Source of the DNA: CBDCVN01 sp965223045
GTDB lineage: Bacteria; Deinococcota; Deinococci; Deinococcales; Trueperaceae
DNA length: 64,000 nt
Direction of reading: 5' to 3'
Assembly: GCA_965223045.1 (NCBI GenBank)
Contig: CBDCVN010000013.1
Location: 3,534,001 to 3,598,000 of the forward strand
A program made the position numbers and the translations under genes. The notes under the pieces were generated by a model that was not told the origin of the DNA, made no database searches, and saw only the letters and a program-made list of their open reading frames with translations. Below are positions 35,217-44,584 of the stretch, piece by piece. Positions within the stretch are counted from its first letter, which is position 1; the number at the start of each line of letters is the position of its first letter.

Positions 35217-36305
35217 TCAAATCATTAATTCCTTTGGTACTGGTGTTTTATAAAACTCAAATGCCTCCCTCAATCTTTTTATCTCTTTTTTCATTACTCC
35301 CTTTATTTCCTCTACCCTCATTGGTATTCCCTCCATCATTACCTCCAAATGCTTCCTTAAATCTGCTTGTGTTTCCCAGCATTTATTATGTATGTACTCC
35401 TTCTTTAAATACTTCCATAGCCTTTCTATTGGGTTGAAATCTGGTGAGTATCCCGGTAGAAATTCTAACCTCAACCATTTTGAATTCTCTTTTACCCACT
35501 CTTGCAACCACTTCGCCCTGTGAAATGGTGCATTGTCACATATAAGCATTATCTTTGCTTCCCTCATCTCCCTTTTCATGTGGCAGATAAACCTTCTAAA
35601 CCTCTGAGCATTTACCTTGAACTTTGTTAGCACTCCATGGAATTCTCCTGTCCCTAACTCTAATGCCCCTATCAAATTTACTCTCCCATGTCTTCCATAG
35701 TTCTTGATCTCTACTTTTTCTCCTCTTAGCCCCCATGTGCTCGCTAGTGTTCCCTGCGTTTGGAACCCTACTTCATCTTGATAAAATATCCTCCATCCTG
35801 CCTTTATCTTCTCCTCGTACAGCTTTGGTAGTGTTTCTTGTATCCACTTTCGCCTCTTCTCTTCATTCTTCCTATACAGCAAATGTATTGCTTTATGGAA
35901 ACTTAATCCCAGTTTCCTTAAAAGCTCTGGTAAATACTTTACTGACAAACATACCCCAAAAAGGCTTTCTATGAGAGTAAAGACCCTTCTGGCAACCCAA
36001 ACTTGCTGGTTAAACTCTGTAATGATTTTCTTGATTAGCTCTAGTTGCTCTTTAGAAAGTTTAGGCGGCCTACCAGTTCTTTGTTCATCTTCTAAGTTAA
36101 GCGATTTTTCAAACTTCTTTCGCCAGTTTTTTACTGTTTTTACTGAGACACCGAACATTTCTGCTACAAGCTTAATATCTTTGCCGGAATACAGAGCTAT
36201 AAGGGCTTGAGTCCGTAGTAAAGCGTTTGCATCATTTCCCTTTTTATAGCGACGGCGTAGTCTTTGTAGTTCTTCTAGTTTTTGTTTGCTATCATTATTT
36301 GCCAT
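35217..36305 (-). CDS. IS630-family transposase
   Basis: ATG 36305 is chosen because AAAGGAG precedes it; the frame is open 12 codons further upstream. The 362-residue protein has an N-terminal HTH (DIKLVAEMFGVSVKTVKNWR, then RTGRPPKLSKEQLELIKKII) and a second winged part. The DDE core reads YQDEVGFQTQGTLASTWGLR (first Asp), IMLICDNAPFHRAKWL (second Asp) and LPGYSPDFNPIERLWKYLKK (Glu), all characteristic of IS630/Tc1-mariner. It is complete as a single frame, unlike many IS630 elements that need frameshifting. Confidence 0.9.
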   Translation of the reverse strand: MANNDSKQKLEELQRLRRRYKKGNDANALLRTQALIALYSGKDIKLVAEMFGVSVKTVKNWRKKFEKSLNLEDEQRTGRPPKLSKEQLELIKKIITEFNQQVWVARRVFTLIESLFGVCLSVKYLPELLRKLGLSFHKAIHLLYRKNEEKRRKWIQETLPKLYEEKIKAGWRIFYQDEVGFQTQGTLASTWGLRGEKVEIKNYGRHGRVNLIGALELGTGEFHGVLTKFKVNAQRFRRFICHMKREMREAKIMLICDNAPFHRAKWLQEWVKENSKWLRLEFLPGYSPDFNPIERLWKYLKKEYIHNKCWETQADLRKHLEVMMEGIPMRVEEIKGVMKKEIKRLREAFEFYKTPVPKELMI

Positions 36306-36341
36306 GATTAGTCTCCTTTGGGTTATTATTGGAATTATCAT

Positions 36342-36866
36342 GGCATTATTTTTCCTGTTTTAGGGAAAGAATTTATCTGGACATCTATATATAAAACTCA
36401 AAAAATAAGTTCTTTTTAGAAATGCTTAACTATAGGATTCTTTCAAGAGTGGGTCACAAGCATAATTCTAGCCTCAGCAAAAATTGCTTGTCTCTAAGTT
36501 ATCTTTCACAAACTAGGAATCCTCAATTTTTTATATAGACCCCCATTAGGGGTGATCAGTAATTAATTTAAGCTTCTATAGGACATACTCAGGACTTGAC
36601 AACTTTCCATTTTAAAGTTTAATTTCCTGCTGTAACCATTTTAAAAATGCCTTTTGTGACACATATAGTGACAAAAACACCTTAAACATTAGAGCAAGTC
36701 ATTTCCAATCAACCATCTCCATTTAAATCTACTCTTTACAATATTGCTGGCAATATGTAAAATAAGATTTAGGGTCCAGTCTATTGCTATTTGAAGGTAA
36801 AGTAGTTTGGGTGTAAGCATTTTAGATTGGGCGATTTTGAAATCTAAAGGTGATAAGGAATAGGCT
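36342..36866. other. Intergenic region before the SARP-like regulator
   Basis: 525 bases without a convincing gene. A hairpin ACCCC-CATT-AGGGGT lies at about 36540-36555. The last 100 bases should hold the regulator's promoter. The left part probably belongs to the end of the IS630 element, whose terminal repeats I could not place. Confidence 0.5.
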
Positions 36867-38855
36867 ATGCAAATGAACATTCAAGGTCAAAAAACTGTTT
36901 TGTTGCATCTATGCGGCCCTGCTAGGTTAGAATATCAAGGCTCTATCATTAAGTTGCAGCGTAAAGGTTTAGGGGTTTTGTACTACCTCGCACTTGAGGG
37001 GGTTACTCGACGTGAGTATCTGGTTGATCTCCTTTGGGAAGGAGTAAAAGGAGGGGGTAACAATTTAAGAGTTGAGCTTACAAAGCTGCGTCAGCAACTG
37101 TCCCAGTTAGGTTTTCGGGATGTATTTAATTATCAAGACCCAATTGCACTTCCTCATTTTATAAAAACAATAGCCAATGAAGAAGGGGAATTTTTAGAAG
37201 GTATAGACGATTTAAGTGTTAGCTATCAATCTTGGTTAGAGGTTACACGAAATCGCTTGAAAGCAGATCATAAAGAATCAAATTTGCACACAAAACTGTT
37301 AGGGGATTTAGTGAAGCATGTTTCTATACCTCATTTACTGTTTATTGAAGGTATGCCTGGTTCAGGACGCAAGGAATTTGTAAGCAATTTGGCTAGAAAT
37401 TTAGGGCTTCCTCTTATAGAGAATCTAAATGTTACTCCAAGCACCAGTATAAAAACTGTTAGACTACTTTCATCAGAAGAAGTGCTTGATCAAGATAAAC
37501 TAAACCTTATATTACAAAGTAAGAATACCCTTTGGGTATTTTTATGTTCTAGTTTTGGAGAAGACTCGAGCACCATATTGAAGTTGCGTAAGTATTATCC
37601 TAGGGAATATACTAGATACATCAAATTTCCTCTATTATCTTGGCAGGAAGGTCGTCAAAAGCTTTTAAAAGACTTGTCTTTTGAAAAAGCAGCTGATATT
37701 TACCTATCTACCCAAGGTAATACTGCTTTTATAAAAGAAGCATTAAGCATAAGTAAAATAAAAATCCCATCAGATAAATTGCAAAATTTACGAGTCCAGC
37801 AAGCAACCCTTCAATTGGAGTTACGTAATTTAAGCGAGGGGGCCCGTCATGCTCTAGAAAAACTCTCTATTCACCCTAACCATTTACCTGAAGACTTTAT
37901 TAAGATTTTTGAAGCTGATGCTTATTTTGATGAATTAGAGCGTCAAGGTTGGTTAAGCTTCAATAATAGTTGGCAAGGTTGGCAAGTGAGTCAAGAATAT
38001 CTACGCAAATTCTTATATAACAATCTAATGTCTGGGCAACGTGTACGCTACCATAGTCTAGCAAGCAAATTTTTTGCTGACAGAGAAAATTTTTTTGCTG
38101 AAGCTTATCACTCTAGTAGAGCAAAAAAAGAAATAGACTGGTCCAAACTTGTAAAAGAATTAGAAGATTGGCAATTCCTTGTTTTAAAAGGCAAACTTAA
38201 TAAGACATCCTTTGCTAGTTTTATGCCTTATTTAGAAGGGATAATTCCAGCAAATTATACTGTCGGTCGCAGAATAGACTCTATAGAATTTACTTCTAGA
38301 AATATAGCATTTAACACCTATCAATCTTCTTATGGAAAGAGTTATTGTAAGAGTAATTATTATACTTATATAAGTGTATTTCGCCAACCTTTACAAGATA
38401 TAGGAAGTAGTACTTTAGCTTGTGGATTACCTTCCAACCCCTTATTATTGAATTTGCAAGGTAATAACAAAGTCAGTAATCCTTTAGATATAGGACTATC
38501 AAAAGATAGCTACCCCCTAAAACTTACTTTTAGTTGCAAAGGTGGTGAGGTGTTTAACTTTTACCTAATACCTTGTGATAATAGCTATCAACTTTCTAGT
38601 GAGGATTTTGCATTACCTCTAGAAAGTTGCTTTGATTACTGGTTTTATCTTGAAAATATAGTTGAGTTTGAACTTAGTAGTCAAGCTCACACCGCAATTA
38701 TGGAACTTCAACTAGCTTTTTTTGAGAGTGATATTGGCAACTCTTCTTTATACACTAAAAATAGTGTTCTTGCTTTCCCAGTTCCTACTAAACTTAATTC
38801 AAGAAATTTACACCTACCTACACACACAACCTCCATAAGGCAAGCTTCCTTATGA
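36867..38855 (+). CDS. SARP/AfsR-like transcriptional regulator with a degenerate ATPase domain
   Basis: The protein has 662 residues. The first 90 (LLHLCGPARLEYQGSIIKLQ, KGLGVLYYLALEGVTRREYL, NNLRVELTKLRQQL) match the OmpR-type winged helix of SARP activators. Residues about 155-370 look like a STAND/AAA-type module with GMPGSGRKEFV in the Walker A position. The usual GK-S/T is replaced by RKE, so nucleotide binding is doubtful. The C-terminal 250 residues are beta-rich and not recognised. It lies upstream of the sugar dehydrogenase-like gene on the same strand with 39 bases between them, so it may regulate or be cotranscribed with it. A GCTCGAGC-type core occurs at 37564. Confidence 0.65.
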   Translation: MQMNIQGQKTVLLHLCGPARLEYQGSIIKLQRKGLGVLYYLALEGVTRREYLVDLLWEGVKGGGNNLRVELTKLRQQLSQLGFRDVFNYQDPIALPHFIKTIANEEGEFLEGIDDLSVSYQSWLEVTRNRLKADHKESNLHTKLLGDLVKHVSIPHLLFIEGMPGSGRKEFVSNLARNLGLPLIENLNVTPSTSIKTVRLLSSEEVLDQDKLNLILQSKNTLWVFLCSSFGEDSSTILKLRKYYPREYTRYIKFPLLSWQEGRQKLLKDLSFEKAADIYLSTQGNTAFIKEALSISKIKIPSDKLQNLRVQQATLQLELRNLSEGARHALEKLSIHPNHLPEDFIKIFEADAYFDELERQGWLSFNNSWQGWQVSQEYLRKFLYNNLMSGQRVRYHSLASKFFADRENFFAEAYHSSRAKKEIDWSKLVKELEDWQFLVLKGKLNKTSFASFMPYLEGIIPANYTVGRRIDSIEFTSRNIAFNTYQSSYGKSYCKSNYYTYISVFRQPLQDIGSSTLACGLPSNPLLLNLQGNNKVSNPLDIGLSKDSYPLKLTFSCKGGEVFNFYLIPCDNSYQLSSEDFALPLESCFDYWFYLENIVEFELSSQAHTAIMELQLAFFESDIGNSSLYTKNSVLAFPVPTKLNSRNLHLPTHTTSIRQASL

Positions 38856-38894
38856 GTTGCGTATCCTAATGAATTCAAATATAGTTTGTGCTCT

Positions 38895-40706
38895 ATGAAG
38901 CAAGTTTTTATAGTGACAACTTATATAAATATTCTTTCTATATTAGTATTTGTATTTCTATCACTACACATCATCCCTAAAGCTCGAGAAAGCACACCCC
39001 AAATCCAAGAAGACGCACCTCAAACTCAAGAAAATACATCTACAACCCTAGAAAATGTACCTCAAGACACATCTCAAACTCAAGAAAACACACCCACAAC
39101 TCAAGAAAACATACCAGTGCCTGAAAAAGTTGCTTGGCGCACAACAATACAAAACCATTGTGGAACTTGGCAACTAGAGGCAGACATTGATTTTATACCC
39201 AGAAACAAAACAACGTTAACAACTGCACTACTTGACCTTGATAAGTATTTTATCCCCTTATCTGTACCAGTTCATGGTGGTGGTCTTGATTCATGTGGGC
39301 GTAATCTTGTTATTCTTTCAGGTGACACAGGTAAACTTCTAAAACTTGATATGGCTAACATGCAATTACAAGAATTGCCAGCGATTCTTCCCGATAATGG
39401 CAAAGATGAACTTACTATCTTTGCAGAAAGTTTTGAAAAGGAAATTGAGAAAGAAATTCAAGTGCTATTGCACAGATATAATGATATTGCCTTCTGGGTA
39501 GATAACAAGGGAAATCTTTTTCTGCTAATATCATATAGCTATTGGAATAATCAAGATGAGTGCTTTACATCTAGACTTGCAAAAACAAAAGTAACTAGAG
39601 AATTAAGCGAACTTGACTCTCCAAATGTCGACTGGATCATTCTTTTTGAAACATCGCCTTGTTTCCCTCCTAAAAAGCTCAAAGGAACTACTTATGCTGG
39701 CAATCAAGCAGGAGGAGGGATTTACGCATTAAACTCAGAGGAAATAGTTCTTACTGTAGGTGACTATGACTTTGATGGTCGCAACACCGATCCTATGTAC
39801 TCTCAATCTTTAGATACACACTATGGTAAAACCTTTAAAGTAAAAGTTGAAGATGGTACTACTGAACTTTTAAGTATAGGGCATAGAAACCATCAAGGTA
39901 TTACAGTTGATGATTTTGGGCAAATTTGGTCTGTAGAACATGGCCCAGAAGGAGGTGACGAGCTTAATCTAGTAAAAGCTGGCCTTAATTATGGTTGGCC
40001 TTATGTAACCAATGGTACCAATTATGGTAAGTTTGAATGGCCTTTTTCCAAAGCACAAGGGCGACATAACGGATATGAAAAACCTATATATGCATGGACT
40101 CCCTCTATAGGTATTTCAAATATAGATGTAGTCCGCGATTTTATAGATTTATGGGACCAAGATCTTCTTATTACTTCTTTAAAAGGGAAAACCCTGTATC
40201 GTGTAAGAACTCATAATGAAAGAATCATTTTTGCAGAGCCTATAGAATTAGATACTCGATTGCGATACGCACATTCTGCAGGCAACAAAACTATAGCAAT
40301 ACTTGCAGATGGTAATGAAAACAATGCCAGTATATTGGTTTTAAGACCATCTATTGAGGCTATCGATAAAGAAGCTGAAAGAGTAGCAGGGGAAACTAAA
40401 GAGATTTCAGATCAAGATGATACAGAAATAGGATCAGTATTTATAAAGTGCCTTGAATGTCATAGTAGTCATGCTAGCAGTGCTGCCCCAAGCTTAAAAG
40501 GGATCTATGGTCGGAAGGCTGGGGTAGGTGATTTTGATGACTACTCAGAGGCGCTAATTGAATCTGACATTCACTGGAACGAAGGGGAATTGCTTGAGTA
40601 CTTAAAAGATCCGAATAGTTTTATTGCAGGAACATTGATGCCAAATTTAGGGTTATCAAATGAGCAAACCCTTAAAGAAATAGTAGAAATACTAAAAACC
40701 TATTAA
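38895..40706 (+). CDS. PQQ-dependent sugar dehydrogenase-like protein fused to cytochrome c
   Basis: ATG 38895 is preferred over the upstream TTG at 38886. The 603-residue protein has an N-terminal membrane anchor or signal (IVTTYINILSILVFVFLSLH), then a 40-residue linker of QENTPTTQEN-type repeats. The middle is a six-bladed propeller of the GSDH/aldose-dehydrogenase family: HRNHQGITVDDFGQIWSVEH, GPEGGDELNLVKAGLNYGWP and YAWTPSIGISNI, with the catalytic His and PQQ-pocket residues. The last 90 residues hold FIKCLECHSSHASSAAPSLK (C-x-x-C-H heme site, axial Met near TLMPNLGLS). Electrons from substrate oxidation could pass directly to this heme. The substrate is unknown. Confidence 0.75.
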   Translation: MKQVFIVTTYINILSILVFVFLSLHIIPKARESTPQIQEDAPQTQENTSTTLENVPQDTSQTQENTPTTQENIPVPEKVAWRTTIQNHCGTWQLEADIDFIPRNKTTLTTALLDLDKYFIPLSVPVHGGGLDSCGRNLVILSGDTGKLLKLDMANMQLQELPAILPDNGKDELTIFAESFEKEIEKEIQVLLHRYNDIAFWVDNKGNLFLLISYSYWNNQDECFTSRLAKTKVTRELSELDSPNVDWIILFETSPCFPPKKLKGTTYAGNQAGGGIYALNSEEIVLTVGDYDFDGRNTDPMYSQSLDTHYGKTFKVKVEDGTTELLSIGHRNHQGITVDDFGQIWSVEHGPEGGDELNLVKAGLNYGWPYVTNGTNYGKFEWPFSKAQGRHNGYEKPIYAWTPSIGISNIDVVRDFIDLWDQDLLITSLKGKTLYRVRTHNERIIFAEPIELDTRLRYAHSAGNKTIAILADGNENNASILVLRPSIEAIDKEAERVAGETKEISDQDDTEIGSVFIKCLECHSSHASSAAPSLKGIYGRKAGVGDFDDYSEALIESDIHWNEGELLEYLKDPNSFIAGTLMPNLGLSNEQTLKEIVEILKTY

Positions 40707-40746
40707 GCCAACCTCTTTAGACAAACAGGCCTTGAATCTCCATCTT

Positions 40747-42084
40747 TTACCTCTCTATCTTTAAAAGTCTCTTAGACTCTTTGACAAAGAAGAGGAAATT
40801 ATCATTGTTAGGATCAAGCTTGAGGGCTTTATTGTAATAATTTATAGCTTCATCATATTCACCTTGCTCAAAGTGTATGCGCCCTAGCCATCCCCAAGCT
40901 TCACTATGATTAGGTTCCTCTTTCGTAGCAAGTAGAAAATATTCTTTGGCAGAGTTGAAATCAGCTATTTGATAGCTTTGCACTCCTCTATCAAATGGAT
41001 TATTAACTTGAAATGTTTGCAAACCATGGTTGGCTCTAGAGTCAACCACAGAAACACCCCAAGTCAGTTGGTCAGTAGAAACTTGCAAGAAATATTTTGC
41101 TCCATCATCATTAGGGTCAAGTTCAGTTACTCTGCGCCACGCTTGCTGAGCAAGTCGAGGTTGTTGCAATTCTAAGCTTGTGCGCCCCAGCCATGCCCAA
41201 GCCTCTTTAAAATCGGTGTTTGCCTGCTTAGCCTTATTAAATTCTTCTTGGGCAGCTACAAGGTTACCCTTTTCATAAAACCCCATACCTTCATAAAAAG
41301 CATTGCTTGCTGCTACTCCATGAGTAATTTGTTGCTTAGTGCGCTCTAAAAAATAATCTGCACCTTCAGAAAGCTTTCTTTTGGCTGCAACTTGCCAGAA
41401 AGGTAATGCTTTTCTAGGCTGGCCTTGTTCAAAATAAATCCTAGCCAGCCCTAATATAGCTTCAGAGTTATTACGGTCTTTACTCAAAATTTCTTTATAG
41501 TAATCAAGCGCACCTTGCATATCTCCTGATTGGTAACGGGAGTAACCTAGTTCTGTAGCAGATTCGCCTACTTTTGCAGCTAGTTTTTGATCCCTCTCCC
41601 CCCCTGCTTCTAGGTAGCGCTCCCAGTAAAGCCAAGCACGGCTGTGCCAGCCAAGCTCAGTATAAACTTCTACAGCAAAACGTAATACCTCTAGGTTAGT
41701 AGGCTCAGCATTAATGGCAAGATCAAGATAGTGTAGGGTACTACGCCAAAGTGGTTGGTCTATGCTAAAAGCAACTCCTGCATAGGTTTTGCGAGCTTCT
41801 TTGGCTAAAGCTCGAGCTTCCTTAAGTGCTTCTTGAGCCCCTAAGGATGATTGTTGTGAAAGGATTTGACTTTCTTCAATCTCTTCTTCATCTAGAACAG
41901 CTTCTGCATTGGCTTCTCCATCTTTAGTTGCGTTAACAACTTCAGCATCAGCCTCTTCATCTTTAGGCACACTAACAGCTTCAGAGTCAATTTCTTTGTC
42001 CTTCTCTTCATCTAAAAAAGTAACCTCTATAGCTTGAACAAGGCATAAAGAAAGTAGTAATAAGATAGTAAGTATTTTTTTCAT
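40747..42084 (-). CDS. Secreted TPR-repeat protein
   Basis: The 445-residue protein has a signal peptide (KKILTILLLLSLCLVQAIEV) and an acidic, Ala/Glu-rich segment up to about residue 75 with two K-D-x-E-A-x-A-E-V repeats. At least seven TPR units follow, for example YYKEILSKDRNNSEAILGLA, AWAWLGRTSLELQQPRLAQQ and AWGWLGRIHFEQGEYDEAIN. Such proteins usually act as periplasmic scaffolds. It converges on the dehydrogenase gene and is divergent from aroA, so it seems monocistronic. It is well conserved in form, but no specific partner is evident. Confidence 0.7.
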   Translation of the reverse strand: MKKILTILLLLSLCLVQAIEVTFLDEEKDKEIDSEAVSVPKDEEADAEVVNATKDGEANAEAVLDEEEIEESQILSQQSSLGAQEALKEARALAKEARKTYAGVAFSIDQPLWRSTLHYLDLAINAEPTNLEVLRFAVEVYTELGWHSRAWLYWERYLEAGGERDQKLAAKVGESATELGYSRYQSGDMQGALDYYKEILSKDRNNSEAILGLARIYFEQGQPRKALPFWQVAAKRKLSEGADYFLERTKQQITHGVAASNAFYEGMGFYEKGNLVAAQEEFNKAKQANTDFKEAWAWLGRTSLELQQPRLAQQAWRRVTELDPNDDGAKYFLQVSTDQLTWGVSVVDSRANHGLQTFQVNNPFDRGVQSYQIADFNSAKEYFLLATKEEPNHSEAWGWLGRIHFEQGEYDEAINYYNKALKLDPNNDNFLFFVKESKRLLKIER

Positions 42085-42247
42085 AGCAAGGTGATTTTCA
42101 CACCCTTACTCCGTTCCTAAGAAATTTCGAACCTATATTAGAGGCGACTTTATAGTTTACATAGAATAGTCGCTTATCTCACCCGATTCTAGAACATTAA
42201 GTGAGAAACTCGCTTAAAAATTTATTAAAAATGTATGATTATTTGCA

Positions 42248-43531
42248 ATGTTAAACATTACCTATCCAGAAAAAATAACTATTCAACCCAAAGGGAAAAT
42301 AAATACTACTTTTAAAATCATTGGCTCTAAAAGTCTTAGCAACCGTGCTCTTATAATCACTGCTTTAGCTAAAGGTGCTTCCACACTCAAAAACACCCTT
42401 GTTGCTGAAGATACCGAGGTAATGGTCAATGCCCTAAACACTCTGGGCATACATGTCGAAGTGAACGGTACTACTTTTGAGGTACATGGTAAGGGTGGTG
42501 AAATTCCTGCTAGAGAAGCTCTATTAAACCTTCAACTATCAGGTACCTCTATACGATTTCTAGCAGGTTTAGTTGCTTTAGGCAATGGAGACTACCAATT
42601 AGATGGCAATGAAAGAATGCGTCAGCGTCCTATACAGGATTTACTTACTGCTTTAAAGCACCTAGGTGTCGAAACTAAAACAATTAATGATTCAGGTTGT
42701 CCACCCTTTGTAGTAAAAGCAAAAGGAATAAAAGGAGGCAAAACAAATATTGCAGGAAACAAATCTTCGCAATATTTATCAGCATTGCTTATGGTTTCTC
42801 CTTATGCAAAGGAACCAATTACTATTGAAGTAATAGGAGAACTTCAGTCCAAACCCTTTATAGACATGACTATAAAAATCATGAGTGATTTTGGTGTGAC
42901 TATAGACCGTCAAAACTATGAAAGTTTTAATATTTTTCCTAGTAAGTACGGTCCTCGAGATTATCAAATTGAGGGTGATGCTATGGCAGCAGGATACTTC
43001 TGGGCAGCAGCAGCTATTACTGGTGGTAGGGTAAAAATTGAGAATGTAGGCAGTGCTTCTTATCAAGGAGATAAACGTTTAGCAAGTGTTTTAGAGAAAA
43101 TGGGTTGCAAGGTTAATTGGACTGAAGATAGTTGTGAAGTTATTGCCCCAACAAGTGGTTTAAAGGGTGGCACTTTTGATTTAAATGATATGCCTGACCA
43201 AGCCCAAACTCTAGCAGTAGTAGCCCTATTTGCTAACAGCCCAATTCGTATAGAAAATGTTTGGAATATGCGTATTAAAGAAACAGATAGGCTTCATGCC
43301 TTAAATATAGAGCTTAGTAAATTAGGTGCAGAAGTTGAAGAAGGCAGAGATTATATTGTTATTAATCCTTTAAAAAAGGTAACCGCTGCTGAAATTGACA
43401 CTTATGGTGATCATCGTATGGCTATGGCCTTTTCTTTAGCGGGTTTACGCTTAAAAGGTGTCACTATCAAAGATCCTAAATGTGTGGCCAAAACATTCCC
43501 AAGCTTTTTTGAGGTTCTGGAAAAACTTTGA
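42248..43531 (+). CDS. aroA: 3-phosphoshikimate 1-carboxyvinyltransferase (EPSP synthase)
   Basis: The 427-residue protein performs the sixth step of the shikimate pathway, joining phosphoenolpyruvate to shikimate 3-phosphate. Visible motifs are KIIGSKSLSNRALIITALAK (N-terminal substrate loop), LQLSGTSIRFLAGLVALGNG (the phosphoenolpyruvate-binding LGTS-x-R-F region), DGNERMRQRPIQDLL and NIAGNKSSQYLSALLM. The C-terminal active-site parts are FDLNDMPDQAQTLAVVALFA, NMRIKETDRLHAL and DTYGDHRMAMAFSLAGL. The length is normal. The gene stands alone in a divergent pair with the TPR gene. Confidence 0.93.
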   Translation: MLNITYPEKITIQPKGKINTTFKIIGSKSLSNRALIITALAKGASTLKNTLVAEDTEVMVNALNTLGIHVEVNGTTFEVHGKGGEIPAREALLNLQLSGTSIRFLAGLVALGNGDYQLDGNERMRQRPIQDLLTALKHLGVETKTINDSGCPPFVVKAKGIKGGKTNIAGNKSSQYLSALLMVSPYAKEPITIEVIGELQSKPFIDMTIKIMSDFGVTIDRQNYESFNIFPSKYGPRDYQIEGDAMAAGYFWAAAAITGGRVKIENVGSASYQGDKRLASVLEKMGCKVNWTEDSCEVIAPTSGLKGGTFDLNDMPDQAQTLAVVALFANSPIRIENVWNMRIKETDRLHALNIELSKLGAEVEEGRDYIVINPLKKVTAAEIDTYGDHRMAMAFSLAGLRLKGVTIKDPKCVAKTFPSFFEVLEKL

Positions 43532-43721
43532 ATGTATGGATTATAAATTATTGCCTTATCAAGGCAAGGAATATCATCCTGAACCCTTCCGATTGAGAGT
43601 CCTTTATCACGATTGTAAGCTAATGATAATCTATATTTGATTTATTTGAAAAACCTCTTTGATCCAATTGCGGAATAATAATTTTGTCACTTGATGTACT
43701 TATGATAATTAATGAAAGAAG

Positions 43722-44030
43722 GTGACACCCATAGCACCCAAGCAAATCAATGTTAAATTAATTCACCTACCTAACATTAGTATTGATAGGCAACAAGTAG
43801 ACGAGCTTGCTAATGTTATATCTAGTAGTACAGCTCCTCTTAAATTAACTGTAAAATCTGTACAGCTTGAAGATGGAAGTACCGTTTATCAACTTTATCC
43901 CCCTGACACAGAGCAAATTGCCCTCTTGGCTGCTACTAAGCAAATTAGCAATGGTCATGATTATTACGCTACATGTCAAATTAAGTCTTGCAAATCCATC
44001 CCTACAAACTTTCCCCCTGATAATCTATAG
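43722..44030 (+). CDS. Small protein of duplicated cassette, copy A (start codon altered)
   Basis: Homologous to the gene at 48555-48872: shared QINVKLI-x-LP-x-ISID, VDELA-x-IISSS and VYQLYPPDT-x-QI-x-LLA-x-TK. The pattern of a short strand, ELA helix, then strand and Y-x-L-x-P-x-x-x-x-LLA resembles the N-terminal domain of ParB/Srx-like proteins, but the usual GERR box is missing; this is a weak inference. In copy B the start ATG is 9 bases after GAAGG; here that codon is ATA (43731-43733), and the only upstream candidate, GTG 43722, overlaps the ribosome site. Copy A may therefore start at ATA or be silent. Confidence 0.5.
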   Translation: MTPIAPKQINVKLIHLPNISIDRQQVDELANVISSSTAPLKLTVKSVQLEDGSTVYQLYPPDTEQIALLAATKQISNGHDYYATCQIKSCKSIPTNFPPDNL

Positions 44031-44124
44031 AAAGACTGTAAGTTAAGATAGTTCATTTTTAAATGTGAATTAGTTACTAAGTTCATAAACATGATTGATT
44101 TTTGGCAAGCCAAGATCTGCTCAA

Positions 44125-44144
44125 GCTCTCCTTATAAAGGGAGC
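44125..44144. terminator. Hairpin between the convergent cassette A genes
   Basis: GCTCTCC and GGGAGC around TTATAAA form a short stem, followed by CTTTCTACTT on the plus side. It lies between two convergent genes and could end transcription from the left. The stem is weak and the T-run is interrupted. Confidence 0.35.
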
Positions 44145-44159
44145 CTTTCTACTTCACTT

Positions 44160-44363
44160 TTAATTATAATTTGGCCAGAAAGTTACCTCTGCCACGTCGA
44201 ATATGGCTTGATGCACTTCCCACAGAGCCTCAAAGGCCAATTCCCTTACATCTTCCGTATGGGCATCATTAACAACATCTTCTAAAACTAAGCTTAGTTG
44301 TTTGAGTAAGGTAAAGTCATGTTGAGCATCTTGTGTGTTTAAAGAAGAAGCAATTGAAACCAT
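44160..44363 (-). CDS. Small acidic helical protein of duplicated cassette, copy A
   Basis: 67 residues from ATG 44363; the ATG three bases upstream is too close to AGGAGG, and the second one aligns with copy B. It is nearly identical to the protein at 49025-49225 over DVVN-x-AHTEDVRELAFEAL and WEVHQA. The composition is acidic and predicted all-helical, with no metal ligands or membrane segment. The same 15-base operator-like palindrome precedes both copies. The function is unknown. Its repeated association with the ParB-like small gene suggests the two products work together, but the opposite strands argue for separate control. Confidence 0.6.
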   Translation of the reverse strand: MVSIASSLNTQDAQHDFTLLKQLSLVLEDVVNDAHTEDVRELAFEALWEVHQAIFDVAEVTFWPNYN

Positions 44364-44388
44364 CATAATCCTCCTAAGAATTAAAGCA

Positions 44389-44403
44389 ATGACCTTAAGT
44401 CAT
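44389..44403. promoter_or_regulatory. Operator-like palindrome of cassette A
   Basis: ATGACCTTAAGTCAT, one base away from a perfect palindrome, sits 26 bases upstream of the small gene's ATG. The corresponding site at 49250-49264 is a perfect palindrome. The conservation of this site and of about 100 flanking bases between the two copies supports regulation by a shared repressor. Confidence 0.5.
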
Positions 44404-44584
44404 ACATATAACTATTAAACAGTAGTGGAAGTAAGAATTTCATAAGCGAAATATTATAAATCGTTATATATAAATTAAACAACGGTAGAGAAGATCGATT
44501 ATTAACTAAAATTATGTTGTGAGAGAAAATCCCCATATGAATTTACCACACAAGTAACATGATCTTTGTTAAACTTACCAAGTG

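Noticed and set aside
43458..43640. 60-residue frame overlapping the end of aroA
   Set aside because: It overlaps aroA by more than 70 bases, has no ribosome site and shows no family pattern.
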